From an uncultured Albidovulum sp. (lineage in GTDB: Bacteria; Pseudomonadota; Alphaproteobacteria; Rhodobacterales; Rhodobacteraceae): a DNA stretch of 64,000 nt. The stretch covers positions 1 to 64,000 of the forward strand of contig CAJYAD010000021.1 in the NCBI GenBank assembly GCA_913064775.1, read 5' to 3'. Positions 19,452-28,801 of this stretch are shown piece after piece; positions within the stretch are counted from its first letter, which is position 1, and the number at the start of each line of letters is the position of its first letter. A model generated the notes under the pieces. The model ran no database searches. It had not been told where the DNA came from and saw only the letters and a list, made by a program, of their open reading frames with translations. A program made the translations under genes and the position numbers.

Positions 19452-19773
19452 CCGCCCGCTCCTTCAACGTGTGGAACAATTGCTCTGCCAGGCCGATCCC
19501 GCCCCGGGCCACCATTTTCTCTGCTTGCGCCTCGCGCAGGAACGACGCGAACTGCGTCTCGCCCGTGCCTCCGCCGAACGCCTCGGGCGTGTCGCCCAGA
19601 CCTGCGTGGCCAAGCATTTCGGCCAGAAACGAGGCCTCAAGCGCCCGCGCCGCCTGCATCAGCTGCGCGTCAAGCGTATCGCCCGCGCCTGCAGGTGCCC
19701 GTCGGCCCGCGAGATTGTCAAACGTCTGGCCGGTCGCGAAACCGCCGCCCCCCACGGACTGAAAAGTGATCAT
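19438..19773 (-). CDS. FlgJ-like rod-binding protein (no muramidase domain)
   Basis: The 111-residue protein contains LDAQLMQAARALEASFLAEMLGHAGLGDTPEAFGGGTGETQFASFLREAQAEKMVARGGIGLAEQLFHTL, the rod-binding (N-terminal) domain of FlgJ with its AR.LE..FL..ML core and IGLAE..F end. In gammaproteobacteria this domain is fused to a peptidoglycan hydrolase; here, as in most alphaproteobacteria, that domain is absent. The ATG at 19771-19773 follows GGAGGCGGCCC. It heads a leftward two-gene operon with the FlgN-like gene and diverges from fliK. Confidence 0.8.
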   Translation of the reverse strand: MITFQSVGGGGFATGQTFDNLAGRRAPAGAGDTLDAQLMQAARALEASFLAEMLGHAGLGDTPEAFGGGTGETQFASFLREAQAEKMVARGGIGLAEQLFHTLKERADGGA

Positions 19774-19816
19774 GGGCCGCCTCCATTCTGGATCGAGGCA
19801 CCATATCCGAGGCCGG

Positions 19817-19831
19817 GTAAACATCCGGTAA
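19817..19831. promoter_or_regulatory. CtrA-like box in the flgJ-fliK divergent region
   Basis: GTAA-ACATCCG-GTAA (or TTAC-N7-TTAC on the other strand) resembles the CtrA consensus TTAA-N7-TTAA at 6 of 8 positions with exact spacing. CtrA regulates flagellar genes in several Rhodobacterales. It is the only such match noticed near the flagellar genes, so support is moderate at best. Confidence 0.35.
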
Positions 19832-19875
19832 CCTCTTGCGGACATTATGGTTGGGCAACGACAGAAGTCTTGATC

Positions 19876-21801
19876 ATGATGAAGAATCTCGCGGAGAGCT
19901 TGCGCTCGGTGGCGCCGAAAGGCGCTGTTTCTCCGACGCCAGAGAAGCTGCAAACCCCTGGGGTAGAGGACTTTCTTTCCGCGATGAAAGACGTCGACAC
20001 AGGGGCTGTCCCGAACACGCCCTCTGGTACGCGCAACGCGTCGACTGCCCCGCGAATCGAGGCCCGGGGCCCAAACGGCGGCGTCACCGAACCGGCGGCA
20101 AGACCCGGTCCCCTTGCCACTGTGGTGATGCCGGAGCACGGCTTCGACCTCGGCACAGCCGAGGCCGCGCACGCCTCGCTGGCATCGCCCCGGATCGGGG
20201 CGGCCGCAAAGACCGTGCCCGAGGCCGGGACGAACAAGCACGCATTGTCTCTGCCGAGCGCTCTTTCCCGGCCAGAGACCGGCGAAAGGGCCTCCACGCC
20301 AGCCGCCAAACCCTCTGCGAAGTCCGTGGTCGACGCGGACTCCCGAACCTCAGAATCGGATGCCAGCGCCGAGGTGACGCCTCTTGCGGCGGTCTTTGCC
20401 GGGCTCGGCACGGTCCCGATCAGGGACAATCCAAAGGTTGCGGCCGACCGTGCCGCGACACCGACCGGCGACAGCCTTGCACCGGCCGAGCCGGAAACCC
20501 GGCACAACGCCCCGCCGGCCCCGGGCGATTTCAGTGAGATCCCGGGTTTCGCGTGGGGGCCGGTCCAGGCCATGCCATCGGGCATTTCGCAAACCGCTCC
20601 GACGCAGACACCTCCGACGCCAACGCCCCCGGCCCCCGAAGCGGCCGCCGCAGATGCCTTGGCCGTTCGGACCACGGACAGCGCGGCCAATCCGATGGCC
20701 AGTGCCATGGCCAATCCGGTGGCCAGTGCCAAAGAAGGGGAAGGGCCACCACCCGCCAGTTCCAGCGCATCGGGCCAGGCCGGGCTGGACGTCCCGGCGC
20801 CCGCGGCGTTGCGCCCATCCCCGGTGGATTTGGCAGCGGCACCGTCCACCAACCCGGGCAGGGCCGACAACGACGTCGGCCAAAACCGGCCCCGGGCAGA
20901 GATCGCCACGGCGCCTGCGCCGACAGGTGCCGTTTCCGCCGGACCGGCGGTGGCAGTGGCCCCGCCCCCGGCAAGCGGCACCGCGCCGGTCAGAACGTCG
21001 CGGACGGGGGGGGCTGTTCACACTAACCAGACAGCGGCTGACCGCCCCGCCGACGCGACGGTTGCCCCAAGGCAAGACGATACCCGAACGGCGCCCATGA
21101 TACCTTTGACGACTGCGCAGACGGCTCGGCAACCGACACAGCGTAGCGGGTCACCGCCAGGATCGCAGATCAGGTTGGACAACCACATGGCCCGGGCCCA
21201 AGCCTCTGCCTATGGCCAGCCCCAGCCGCCCCCCGAAGTCGCCCGCCCCCCGGATACGGCGGTTGCCGCGGGCCCGCTCTTCCCCCCGGATGGCCCTACG
21301 TTGGACGAGGCGGGCCTTGCGGCCGCAGCCCATGTTCCATTATCCGGCGCCGCGCATACCCAAGCCCCGCCGCCCGCCGCCGATGCGGCGAACGCGGCAC
21401 GGCCGGTGGCAGCGCAACTGGCCTCGGCCACCGCGCAGCACCAGGCCGACGGCACGATCGAGGTCAACCTCTCCCCGCAAGAGCTGGGGCGCGTGCGGAT
21501 GGTGATCCATCACGACGGGACGATCATGAATGTCGCGATTCACGCCGACCGGCCGGATACGCTCGATCTGATGCGGCGCCATGCGGATGTTCTGGCGCAA
21601 GAGTTTCGCGCCCAGGGCTACAGCGGCACCGCCTTCGCCTTCAGCGGCGGTGACGGTGGTGCCGCGGGTGGTCAGAATCGCCCGCCCGTTCCCGACGCGC
21701 CGCCGCGATCCGCGTCTTCGGCGGTGGCGGTCGACACGCCTCAGGTCAGGGCCACGCCCGGCATGCGCAGCACGGCCGAAGGCCTTGACCTTCGGCTTTG
21801 A
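19876..21801 (+). CDS. fliK: Flagellar hook-length control protein FliK
   Basis: FliK measures hook length and switches export specificity. The 641-residue product has a long, low-complexity Ala/Pro/Thr-rich body, as is normal for the measuring region, and a C-terminal Flg_hook domain: DGTIEVNLSPQELGRVRMVIHHDGTIMNVAIHADRPDTLDLMRRHADVLAQEFRAQGYSGTAFAFS. The VNLSPQELGRVRM motif is diagnostic. The start is the ATG at 19876, with a second ATG immediately after it; the ribosome binding site is weak. Upstream in-frame sequence overlaps the FlgJ gene and is not used. flgD follows 25 nt downstream. Confidence 0.9.
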   Translation: MMKNLAESLRSVAPKGAVSPTPEKLQTPGVEDFLSAMKDVDTGAVPNTPSGTRNASTAPRIEARGPNGGVTEPAARPGPLATVVMPEHGFDLGTAEAAHASLASPRIGAAAKTVPEAGTNKHALSLPSALSRPETGERASTPAAKPSAKSVVDADSRTSESDASAEVTPLAAVFAGLGTVPIRDNPKVAADRAATPTGDSLAPAEPETRHNAPPAPGDFSEIPGFAWGPVQAMPSGISQTAPTQTPPTPTPPAPEAAAADALAVRTTDSAANPMASAMANPVASAKEGEGPPPASSSASGQAGLDVPAPAALRPSPVDLAAAPSTNPGRADNDVGQNRPRAEIATAPAPTGAVSAGPAVAVAPPPASGTAPVRTSRTGGAVHTNQTAADRPADATVAPRQDDTRTAPMIPLTTAQTARQPTQRSGSPPGSQIRLDNHMARAQASAYGQPQPPPEVARPPDTAVAAGPLFPPDGPTLDEAGLAAAAHVPLSGAAHTQAPPPAADAANAARPVAAQLASATAQHQADGTIEVNLSPQELGRVRMVIHHDGTIMNVAIHADRPDTLDLMRRHADVLAQEFRAQGYSGTAFAFSGGDGGAAGGQNRPPVPDAPPRSASSAVAVDTPQVRATPGMRSTAEGLDLRL

Positions 21802-21826
21802 TCCCAGTTCAGAAAGGAACCCGCCG

Positions 21827-22537
21827 ATGCAGGTAAATCAGACCCCTTCCACCCCGGCCACGGCGGCAAACGTTGCCTCCGGGGCGGCCGCCGCCGACCA
21901 GCCCGCCAACCAGCTCGCGGGCACGGCTGCCGGCAAGACGGCAGCGCTGAGCCCGGATTTCGAGACCTTCCTGAAGATGCTGACCACGCAGTTGAAGAAC
22001 CAGGACCCGCTCAATCCGATGGATTCCGCCGATTATGCGGTGCAGCTGGCCACCTTCTCGGGGGTCGAGCAGCAGATGAAGACCAATCAGCTGCTGGATG
22101 GGCTGTCGTCGCAGATGGGCGCGATGGGCATGGCGCAGCTTGCCGGCTGGGTCGGGATGGAGGCCCGGACAACCGAACCCGTGTGGTTCAGCGGCAGCCC
22201 GCTGACGCTGTCGGTCGCGCCAAAGGCCGGATCCGACCGCGCGGTGCTGGTGGTGCGCGACGCCGCCGGCGCCGAGGTAAGCCGCACCGAAGCCGGCGCC
22301 GCCTCGGGCGAAATCGACTGGGCGGGCACCAAGGCGAACGGCGCGCCGCTGCCCTCGGGCAGCTACAGCTTCGCACTGGAAAGCTACCGCAGCGGCAGCC
22401 TTGTCGCGACCGAGCCCGTCGCCGCCTATGGCCGCATCCTCGAGGCCCGCGCGGGCGACAGCGGCCCGGTGCTGGTGCTGCAGGGCGGCGGCGAGGTGGC
22501 GGCCACCGCGATCAGCGCCCTGCGCGCGCCCGGATAA
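21827..22537 (+). CDS. flgD: Flagellar hook assembly scaffolding protein FlgD
   Basis: FlgD caps the growing hook and is lost when assembly finishes. The 236-residue protein has the conserved N-terminal segment LSPDFETFLKMLTTQLKNQDPLNPMDSADYAVQLATFSGVEQQMKTNQLLDGL, followed by the FlgD Ig-like/tudor region (GSPLTLSVAPKAGSDRAVLVVRDAAGAEVSR). AGAAAGGAAC lies 7 nt before the ATG. Pairing with fliK is the usual arrangement, and a GC hairpin follows the stop. Confidence 0.95.
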   Translation: MQVNQTPSTPATAANVASGAAAADQPANQLAGTAAGKTAALSPDFETFLKMLTTQLKNQDPLNPMDSADYAVQLATFSGVEQQMKTNQLLDGLSSQMGAMGMAQLAGWVGMEARTTEPVWFSGSPLTLSVAPKAGSDRAVLVVRDAAGAEVSRTEAGAASGEIDWAGTKANGAPLPSGSYSFALESYRSGSLVATEPVAAYGRILEARAGDSGPVLVLQGGGEVAATAISALRAPG

Positions 22538-22564
22538 GCCCCCGGCCCGCCCACATGCGGGGGC
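22538..22564 (+). terminator. Weak hairpin after flgD
   Basis: A 7-bp stem GCCCCCG / CGGGGGC with a 13-nt loop begins just after the flgD stop. No T-run follows. It may end the fliK-flgD message before asd. Confidence 0.35.
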
Positions 22565-22648
22565 CGAAGGCGGCTTCCCCCTTTAACCTCGGGCCATTTC
22601 GCGCTACATCCCGGCAACTTTCGAAAAGATCGAATGCAGGAGGTCCGG

Positions 22649-23671
22649 ATGGGCTACAAGGTCGTCGTTGCCGGCGCCACGGGAAACGTGGGCCGTGAGA
22701 TGCTGAACATTCTTGCCGAGCGGGAATTCCCCGTGGACGAGATCGTCGCGCTGGCCTCGCGCCGCAGCCTGGGCACCGAGGTGAGCTTTGGTGACAAGAC
22801 CCTGAAGACCCGGGACCTGGACACTTTCGATTTCACCGGCTGGGACATCGCGCTGTTCGCCGTGGGCTCGGAGCCGACCAAGATCTATGCCCCCCGGGCG
22901 GCAGCGGCGGGCTGTGTGGTGATCGACAATTCCTCGCTCTACCGCTACGACCCCGACGTGCCGCTGGTGGTGCCCGAGGTCAACGCGGCGGCGGTCGACG
23001 GTTACCGCAAGAAGAACATCATCGCGAACCCCAATTGTTCGACCGCGCAGATGGTCGTGGCGCTGAAGCCGCTGCATGACCGCGCCCGCATCAAGCGCGT
23101 GGTTGTCAGCACCTATCAATCGGTTTCCGGCGCCGGCAAGGAGGGGATGGACGAGCTTTGGGATCAGACCAAGGCGGTCTACAACCCGACGGACGACCGG
23201 GCGCCGAAGACCTTCACCAAGCAGATCGCCTTCAACGTGATCCCGCATATCGACGTCTTCCTCGACTCGGGCGAGACCAAGGAAGAATGGAAGATGGTCG
23301 CCGAGACCAAGAAGATCATCGACCCGAAGATCAAGGTGACGGCGACCTGCGTGCGGGTGCCGGTCTTCGTCGGCCATTCGGAAGCGATCAACATCGAATT
23401 CGAGGATTTCCTTGATGCCGACGAGGCCCGTGACATCCTGCGCGAGGCGCCGGGCGTCATGGTCATCGACAAGCGCGAGGACGGCGGCTACATCACCCCG
23501 GTCGAATGCGTGGGCGATTTCGCCACCTTCATCAGCCGCATCCGCCAGGATTCGACGATCGACAACGGGTTGAACCTGTGGTGCGTCTCGGACAACCTGC
23601 GCAAGGGCGCCGCCCTGAACGCGGTGCAGATCGCCGAAACCCTGGGCAATCGCTGCCTGAAAAAGGGCTGA
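22649..23671 (+). CDS. asd: Aspartate-semialdehyde dehydrogenase
   Basis: Asd reduces aspartyl phosphate to aspartate semialdehyde for lysine, threonine, methionine and diaminopimelate synthesis. The 340-residue protein has an N-terminal Rossmann motif VVVAGATGNVGREML, the catalytic Cys in ANPNCSTAQMVVALKPLHD, STYQSVSGAGKEG, and a late HSEAINIEFE active-site His. The ATG at 22649 follows GCAGGAGGTCCGG; an ATG five codons earlier is less well placed. It is a single gene bounded by a strong terminator. Confidence 0.96.
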   Translation: MGYKVVVAGATGNVGREMLNILAEREFPVDEIVALASRRSLGTEVSFGDKTLKTRDLDTFDFTGWDIALFAVGSEPTKIYAPRAAAAGCVVIDNSSLYRYDPDVPLVVPEVNAAAVDGYRKKNIIANPNCSTAQMVVALKPLHDRARIKRVVVSTYQSVSGAGKEGMDELWDQTKAVYNPTDDRAPKTFTKQIAFNVIPHIDVFLDSGETKEEWKMVAETKKIIDPKIKVTATCVRVPVFVGHSEAINIEFEDFLDADEARDILREAPGVMVIDKREDGGYITPVECVGDFATFISRIRQDSTIDNGLNLWCVSDNLRKGAALNAVQIAETLGNRCLKKG

Positions 23672-23698
23672 CGCCACCTGCTGACCATCGCTATGCAG

Positions 23699-23737
23699 CC
23701 ACGATCCGGGGACGGCCCGGATCGTGGCCTTTCTTTT
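23699..23737 (+). terminator. Rho-independent terminator after asd
   Basis: A 12-bp perfect stem (CCACGATCCGGG / CCCGGATCGTGG) with loop GACGG is followed directly by CCTTTCTTTT. This is the clearest intrinsic terminator in the window. Confidence 0.9.
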
Positions 23738-23823
23738 GGCGGGCCGGCGGATCAAGGGTCGACAGATCAGGGGCCTGCGGATCAGGGCAAAGCCTTGCCC
23801 GCCGCGCCCCCGGGGCCGCCCCG

Positions 23824-24474
23824 CTAGACCTTGACGAAAATCTTCTTCGCCGGGTCGTATTGCTCCAGATCGCCTTCGCCGATGTCGTTCCACAGGCCGT
23901 GCAGCGTCATCACCTCGCTCTCGACGGCCTCTCGCACGAAGGGGAAGGTCATCAGGTTTTCCAGGCCGACCAGCACGGCCTCACGCTCCATCGCAGCGGT
24001 CCGCGCGGCGGGGTCGGCGATATCTGCGGTGCGCTCATAGCCCGGGCGCAGCAGATCCATCCAGCGGCCGACATAGCTGGCCTTTTCCTCCAGCTCGGGC
24101 GCGGCGCCCGAACACATGTCGAAACAGCCCTTCACGCCACCGCAATTCGAATGCCCCAGCACCACGATATGCGCCACCTTCAGCACGTTGACCGCATATT
24201 CCAGCGCCGCCGACGTGCCGTGCAGATCGCCATCGGGTTTGTGCGGCGGCACCAGATTGGCGATGTTGCGGTGAATGAAGAACTCGCCCTGGTCCGCGCC
24301 GAAGATCGAGGTCACATGCACCCGGCTGTCGCAGCACGAAATCACCATCGCGCGCGGATGCTGCCCCTCATTCGCGAGGCGCCTGTACCAAGCCTTGTTG
24401 TCGTTATACGCGGTCGCCTTCCAGCCGTGGTAGCGCTGGACAAGATAAAGGGGAAGCGGTGCTGCATATTGCAT
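23824..24474 (-). CDS. Beta-class carbonic anhydrase
   Basis: The enzyme interconverts CO2 and bicarbonate. The 216-residue protein shows the beta-class zinc ligands: Cys47 and Asp49 in VISCCDSRVHV, and His/Cys in VVLGHSNCGGVKG; FFIHRNIANLVPP is another conserved block. The ATG at 24472-24474 follows CCAGGAG; the longer frame from 24525 adds 17 basic residues with no support. It is transcribed toward the asd terminator region and stands alone. Confidence 0.94.
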   Translation of the reverse strand: MQYAAPLPLYLVQRYHGWKATAYNDNKAWYRRLANEGQHPRAMVISCCDSRVHVTSIFGADQGEFFIHRNIANLVPPHKPDGDLHGTSAALEYAVNVLKVAHIVVLGHSNCGGVKGCFDMCSGAAPELEEKASYVGRWMDLLRPGYERTADIADPAARTAAMEREAVLVGLENLMTFPFVREAVESEVMTLHGLWNDIGEGDLEQYDPAKKIFVKV

Positions 24475-24618
24475 CGGTAATCTCCTGGCACGAACATCCT
24501 GCGCAGTCCTAGGCCGCATTTTCATGAAATTCGAGCGGATTTCCAGCCCGGCTCAACCTTTTCTTCAAGCACCTGGGTCATCCTGCGCCTGGGTGAAGAT
24601 ATGGGGAAGAGATGGGAT

Positions 24619-25002
24619 ATGACATTCAATATTTCCGTTTTGCGGCTTGAAGAGCAGGTGCGAATCGATCCGACTCGGTTCGAGGAACTCAGCGCCAGTC
24701 ACGGGACGACCGGCGCGGAAAACCTGATGGCCCGCGTGGTCGGGGAACTGGCGCTGCTGCTGACGACGATGGTGCGCCAGTATTCCGAGGGCAACCTGAA
24801 GGGCTTTGCGCGCGGGCTGCGCAGCTTGCACCGGATGGCGGATGAGGTCGGCATGGCGACCCTTTCGCGCGCAACCGAAGGCGTGCGGGTCAGCCTCAGG
24901 CGCGGGGATTCCACTGCGCTTGCGGCGACCTGGGCGCGCTGCCTGCGCCTGGGCGAACAATCGCTGCTGGCCGATTGGGATGCACAGGATTTTTCCGGCT
25001 AA
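24619..25002 (+). CDS. Conserved hypothetical helical protein
   Basis: I do not recognise a named family. The 127-residue protein (MTFNISVLRLEEQVRIDPTRFEELSASHGTTGAENLMARVVGELALLLTTMVRQY...) is predicted mostly helical without membrane segments or a signal peptide. The stretch GLRSLHRMADEVGMATLSRATEGVRVSLRRGDSTALAATWARCLRLGEQSL has the spacing of a histidine-phosphotransfer helix around the His, but the usual Lys/Gly next to it is absent. The ATG at 24619 follows GAAGAGATGGGAT. The gene precedes the M17 peptidase by 70 nt on the same strand. Confidence 0.6.
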   Translation: MTFNISVLRLEEQVRIDPTRFEELSASHGTTGAENLMARVVGELALLLTTMVRQYSEGNLKGFARGLRSLHRMADEVGMATLSRATEGVRVSLRRGDSTALAATWARCLRLGEQSLLADWDAQDFSG

Positions 25003-25072
25003 GCCTTTGCGGGCCGGGCACGAACACGGTAGCCTGTGCGCGATGCCGAACCGGACCGGTAGAGGAACCGCC

Positions 25073-26458
<1,386 letters not shown>

Positions 26459-26459
26459 C

Positions 26460-27302
26460 ATGCACGACCGCCGCCTGTTGCTCGCCAATGGCCGCGTGGC
26501 CCATGTTTCACTGCAGGGCCTGGTCTCGGCCGAGCGGTTCGTTCCCGGTCGCTGGCACCGCGTCATCGCGCCGGTCGCGGATCTGCTGATCCGCCCGAAC
26601 GGCCCGCGTGACCGGCAGCTTCTGTTCGGCGCCCGCGTTCTGGTGCTGGAGGAATTCGAAGGCCACGCTTTCCTGCAGGCCGAACGCGACGGCTATGTCG
26701 GCTATGTCGCCCTCGGGGCCCTCGGTGCCGACGCGCAGGCGAGTCACTGGGTCAGCGCCCCGGCCACCCATCTTTACCCCGAGCCCTCGATCAAGGCGCG
26801 CGAGGCGGCGCGGCTTTCAATGGGCGCGCGGCTGACCATCGTGGCCGAACATGGCAAATTCGCCGAAACCGCCGAGGGGCAGTTCGCGATTTCGCGCCAC
26901 CTGCGCCCACTGGGCAGCTGGGCCGTGGATCCGGTGGCGGTGGCCGAAAGCATGCTGGGCACGCCCTACCTCTGGGGCGGCGATTCGCGCGACGGGATCG
27001 ACTGCTCGGGCCTGGTGCAGCTGTCGCTGTGCGCCTGCGGCATCGACTGCCCGGCGGACAGTGACCTGCAGCAGGCACGTCTCGGCCAGCCGCTGGCGAC
27101 GGGCGAGCGCCCGCGTAGGGGCGATCTGGTATTCTGGAAAGGGCATGTCGCCTTCGTTTCCGGACCTGACCGGATCATCCACGCGAACGGGACTGCGATG
27201 GCAGTCGCCGAAGAGGGCCTGCAGGAAGCGACAGACCGCATCGCCGCACTGGGCGAAGGCCCGGTGACCGCGATGAAGCGAATCGCGGCACCCGGCGGAT
27301 AG
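26460..27302 (+). CDS. NlpC/P60 family peptidoglycan endopeptidase
   Basis: The 280-residue protein has SH3-like segments in the first half (SAPATHLYPEPSIKAREAARLSMGARLTIV, RHLRP) and a C-terminal NlpC/P60 cysteine peptidase domain: GTPYLWGGDSRDGIDCSGLVQLSL (catalytic Cys), GDLVFWKGHVAFV (His). Such enzymes cut gamma-D-Glu-diaminopimelate bonds in murein peptides. No signal peptide is seen, so it may act on cytosolic recycled peptides together with the M17 peptidase one base upstream. Start ATG at 26460. Confidence 0.92.
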   Translation: MHDRRLLLANGRVAHVSLQGLVSAERFVPGRWHRVIAPVADLLIRPNGPRDRQLLFGARVLVLEEFEGHAFLQAERDGYVGYVALGALGADAQASHWVSAPATHLYPEPSIKAREAARLSMGARLTIVAEHGKFAETAEGQFAISRHLRPLGSWAVDPVAVAESMLGTPYLWGGDSRDGIDCSGLVQLSLCACGIDCPADSDLQQARLGQPLATGERPRRGDLVFWKGHVAFVSGPDRIIHANGTAMAVAEEGLQEATDRIAALGEGPVTAMKRIAAPGG

Positions 27303-27320
27303 GAAGGGGTGCTCCGCGGG

Positions 27321-27375
27321 GGATATTTGAACCAGAAAGAAGCTGGGCAGGTCTTTCTTTCTGGATCAAATATCC
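27321..27375. terminator. Long hairpin made of a repeated GGATATTT...CCAGAAAG element
   Basis: Two 21-nt arms (27321-27341 and 27355-27375) pair with a single mismatch around a 13-nt loop, between the convergent NlpC and DUF2794 genes. It should work as a bidirectional terminator. The arm sequence recurs as a single copy at 39721, so the hairpin looks like two inverted copies of a dispersed repeat. Confidence 0.75.
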
Positions 27376-27411
27376 TCGCCGAAGGTATGAAAGCCGACTG
27401 GCAAGGGGGCG

Positions 27412-27759
27412 CTAACCCACGGGCCGGATCAGCTTTCGTTCCAATACCCGCAGCACGGTGGGCAAGTCGTGCCCGCGGCGCAGGATCTGCCCGTCCATGG
27501 CGACGATGGAATACATGCCTTGCCGATTGCGCAGCCGGGGCCGCTTTTCGATCCGGTAGAGCGGATGTTCGGCGGTGCGCCGGAAGACCGAGAAGATCGC
27601 CACCTCGCGCAGGCAGGAAATGCCGTAATCGCGCCATTCGCCGGCCGCGACCATGCGCCCGTAAAGGCCCAGAATCGCCCCCAGCTCACGCCGGTCGAAG
27701 CTGACCTGTTCGGGAATAGCCTGATGCAGCGGGGTCGGGGGCGGCGGCTGGGCATTCAT
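27412..27759 (-). CDS. DUF2794 family protein
   Basis: The 115-residue protein (MNAQPPPPTPLHQ...VSFDRRELGAILGLYGRMVAAGEWRDYGISCLREVAIFSVFRRTAEHPLYRIEKRPRLRNRQGMYSIVAMDGQILRRGHDL) matches DUF2794, a small alphaproteobacterial family of unknown function. The FDR.EL..IL.LYGRMVAAGEWRDY core is conserved. The start is set at the ATG 27757-27759; an in-frame codon 12 residues earlier is possible. A 232-bp gap without genes separates it from paaX; only a hairpin was seen there. Confidence 0.85.
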   Translation of the reverse strand: MNAQPPPPTPLHQAIPEQVSFDRRELGAILGLYGRMVAAGEWRDYGISCLREVAIFSVFRRTAEHPLYRIEKRPRLRNRQGMYSIVAMDGQILRRGHDLPTVLRVLERKLIRPVG

Positions 27760-27962
27760 ATCCGCGATGGTGCCTTCGCCAACCGGGCAAATCAAGCACC
27801 GTCAGAATTCGGCCTCAAAAGCACCCCCGAAAGGCCCCGCCGCGATCTTCATGGTGCCGCGTTTCGGGGCGATCCTTGACCATAGCGAAAGACGCTACCC
27901 GGCGCCGCGCATTAATAGCCCCCATCCAGTCCGCGGCGCCGGGGACTTTCGCAGAACGAGGG

Positions 27963-27985
27963 CCCCCCGCCGTCCACGGCGGGGG
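27963..27985. terminator. GC hairpin downstream of paaX
   Basis: CCCCCGCCG / CGGCGGGGG with a 4-nt loop lies 7 nt past the paaX stop. A short TTT follows on the plus strand only. It probably ends the paaZ-paaX message before the DUF2794 gene. Confidence 0.5.
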
Positions 27986-27991
27986 TTTCGT

Positions 27992-28792
27992 TCATTCCGT
28001 CCCCCCGAACCTCCGCGCCATCGCCGACCCCGGCGCCCGCATCGCCGGGAAAGCCGGGTCTTCCGCGTCAAGCCAGGCCTCGGACGGCGGCACCAGCCGC
28101 GCATAGCACATGGCGACCCGCCGGCGGGCATCGTCCAGCCCCTTGGGCAGCAGGCCTTCTGGGATTTCGGGAAACCGCAGCACGATCCGCCGCCAGCGGT
28201 GGATCAACAGCACCCGCGCCGCCATCGCCGACAGCGGATCTTGCGGCTCCGCCGAGAGGGCGTCGATATCCGCGCCCAGCCGCTCGAGCGCCGCGCGATG
28301 CGGCGCCGACAAAAGCCGCGAGGCCAACGCCCCAGACGAGGCCGTCAGCCGGCCACTCACCGCGATGGCGCCCGCCGGCGATGCGCCCGCGCCAGCGCAA
28401 AGCCAGACGCCGCCGCCCAGATCCAGCGCCCCCTCGGGCGGCGGGGCGTCGAGGCCCAGCGTCCAGTCGGCGACATGTTCGCGCCGGGGCGGGGCATAGA
28501 TGCGGCCGGTCGCCGGGGCGAATTCGGCGATGCCGCCCTCGCTGAGCCGGTAAAAGCTGTTGCGCCCCTCGCGGTCGCGTTCCAGCCAGCCATCGGCCGC
28601 CAGACGCGACAGCGCGGTGCGCAACGCGCCACTTTCCACACCCAGCCGCGCCATCAGCCGCTGCAGCCGGGCCGCCGCGACCCGCCCGCCGCGCGGCTGC
28701 ACCGCATCGCCGAAGAACGAGATCACCAGCGACCAGACCCGAAGGCGGCCCTCGGCGGCAAGCGATTGCAGAAGGGGCGCAAGCGGATCCAT
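27992..28792 (-). CDS. paaX: PaaX-family phenylacetate catabolon repressor
   Basis: PaaX proteins are winged-helix repressors of phenylacetate genes released by phenylacetyl-CoA. The 266-residue protein has an N-terminal winged helix (LQRLMARLGVESGALRTALSRLAADGWLERDREGRNSFYRLSEGG) and the PaaX C-terminal block LLIHRWRRIVLRFPEIPEGLLPKGLDDARRRVAMCYARLVPPSEAWLD. It starts 9 nt after paaZ, so repressor and enzyme are probably co-transcribed. A second, TetR-type regulator lies at the other end of the locus, so the division of labour between the two is open. Confidence 0.9.
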   Translation of the reverse strand: MDPLAPLLQSLAAEGRLRVWSLVISFFGDAVQPRGGRVAAARLQRLMARLGVESGALRTALSRLAADGWLERDREGRNSFYRLSEGGIAEFAPATGRIYAPPRREHVADWTLGLDAPPPEGALDLGGGVWLCAGAGASPAGAIAVSGRLTASSGALASRLLSAPHRAALERLGADIDALSAEPQDPLSAMAARVLLIHRWRRIVLRFPEIPEGLLPKGLDDARRRVAMCYARLVPPSEAWLDAEDPAFPAMRAPGSAMARRFGGTE

Positions 28793-28801
28793 CCGCTTGG
28801 T

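Noticed and set aside
19104-19769. Plus-strand frames crossing the FlgN-like and FlgJ-like genes
   Set aside because: They lack family motifs, while the minus-strand products match flagellar families and have good ribosome binding sites.
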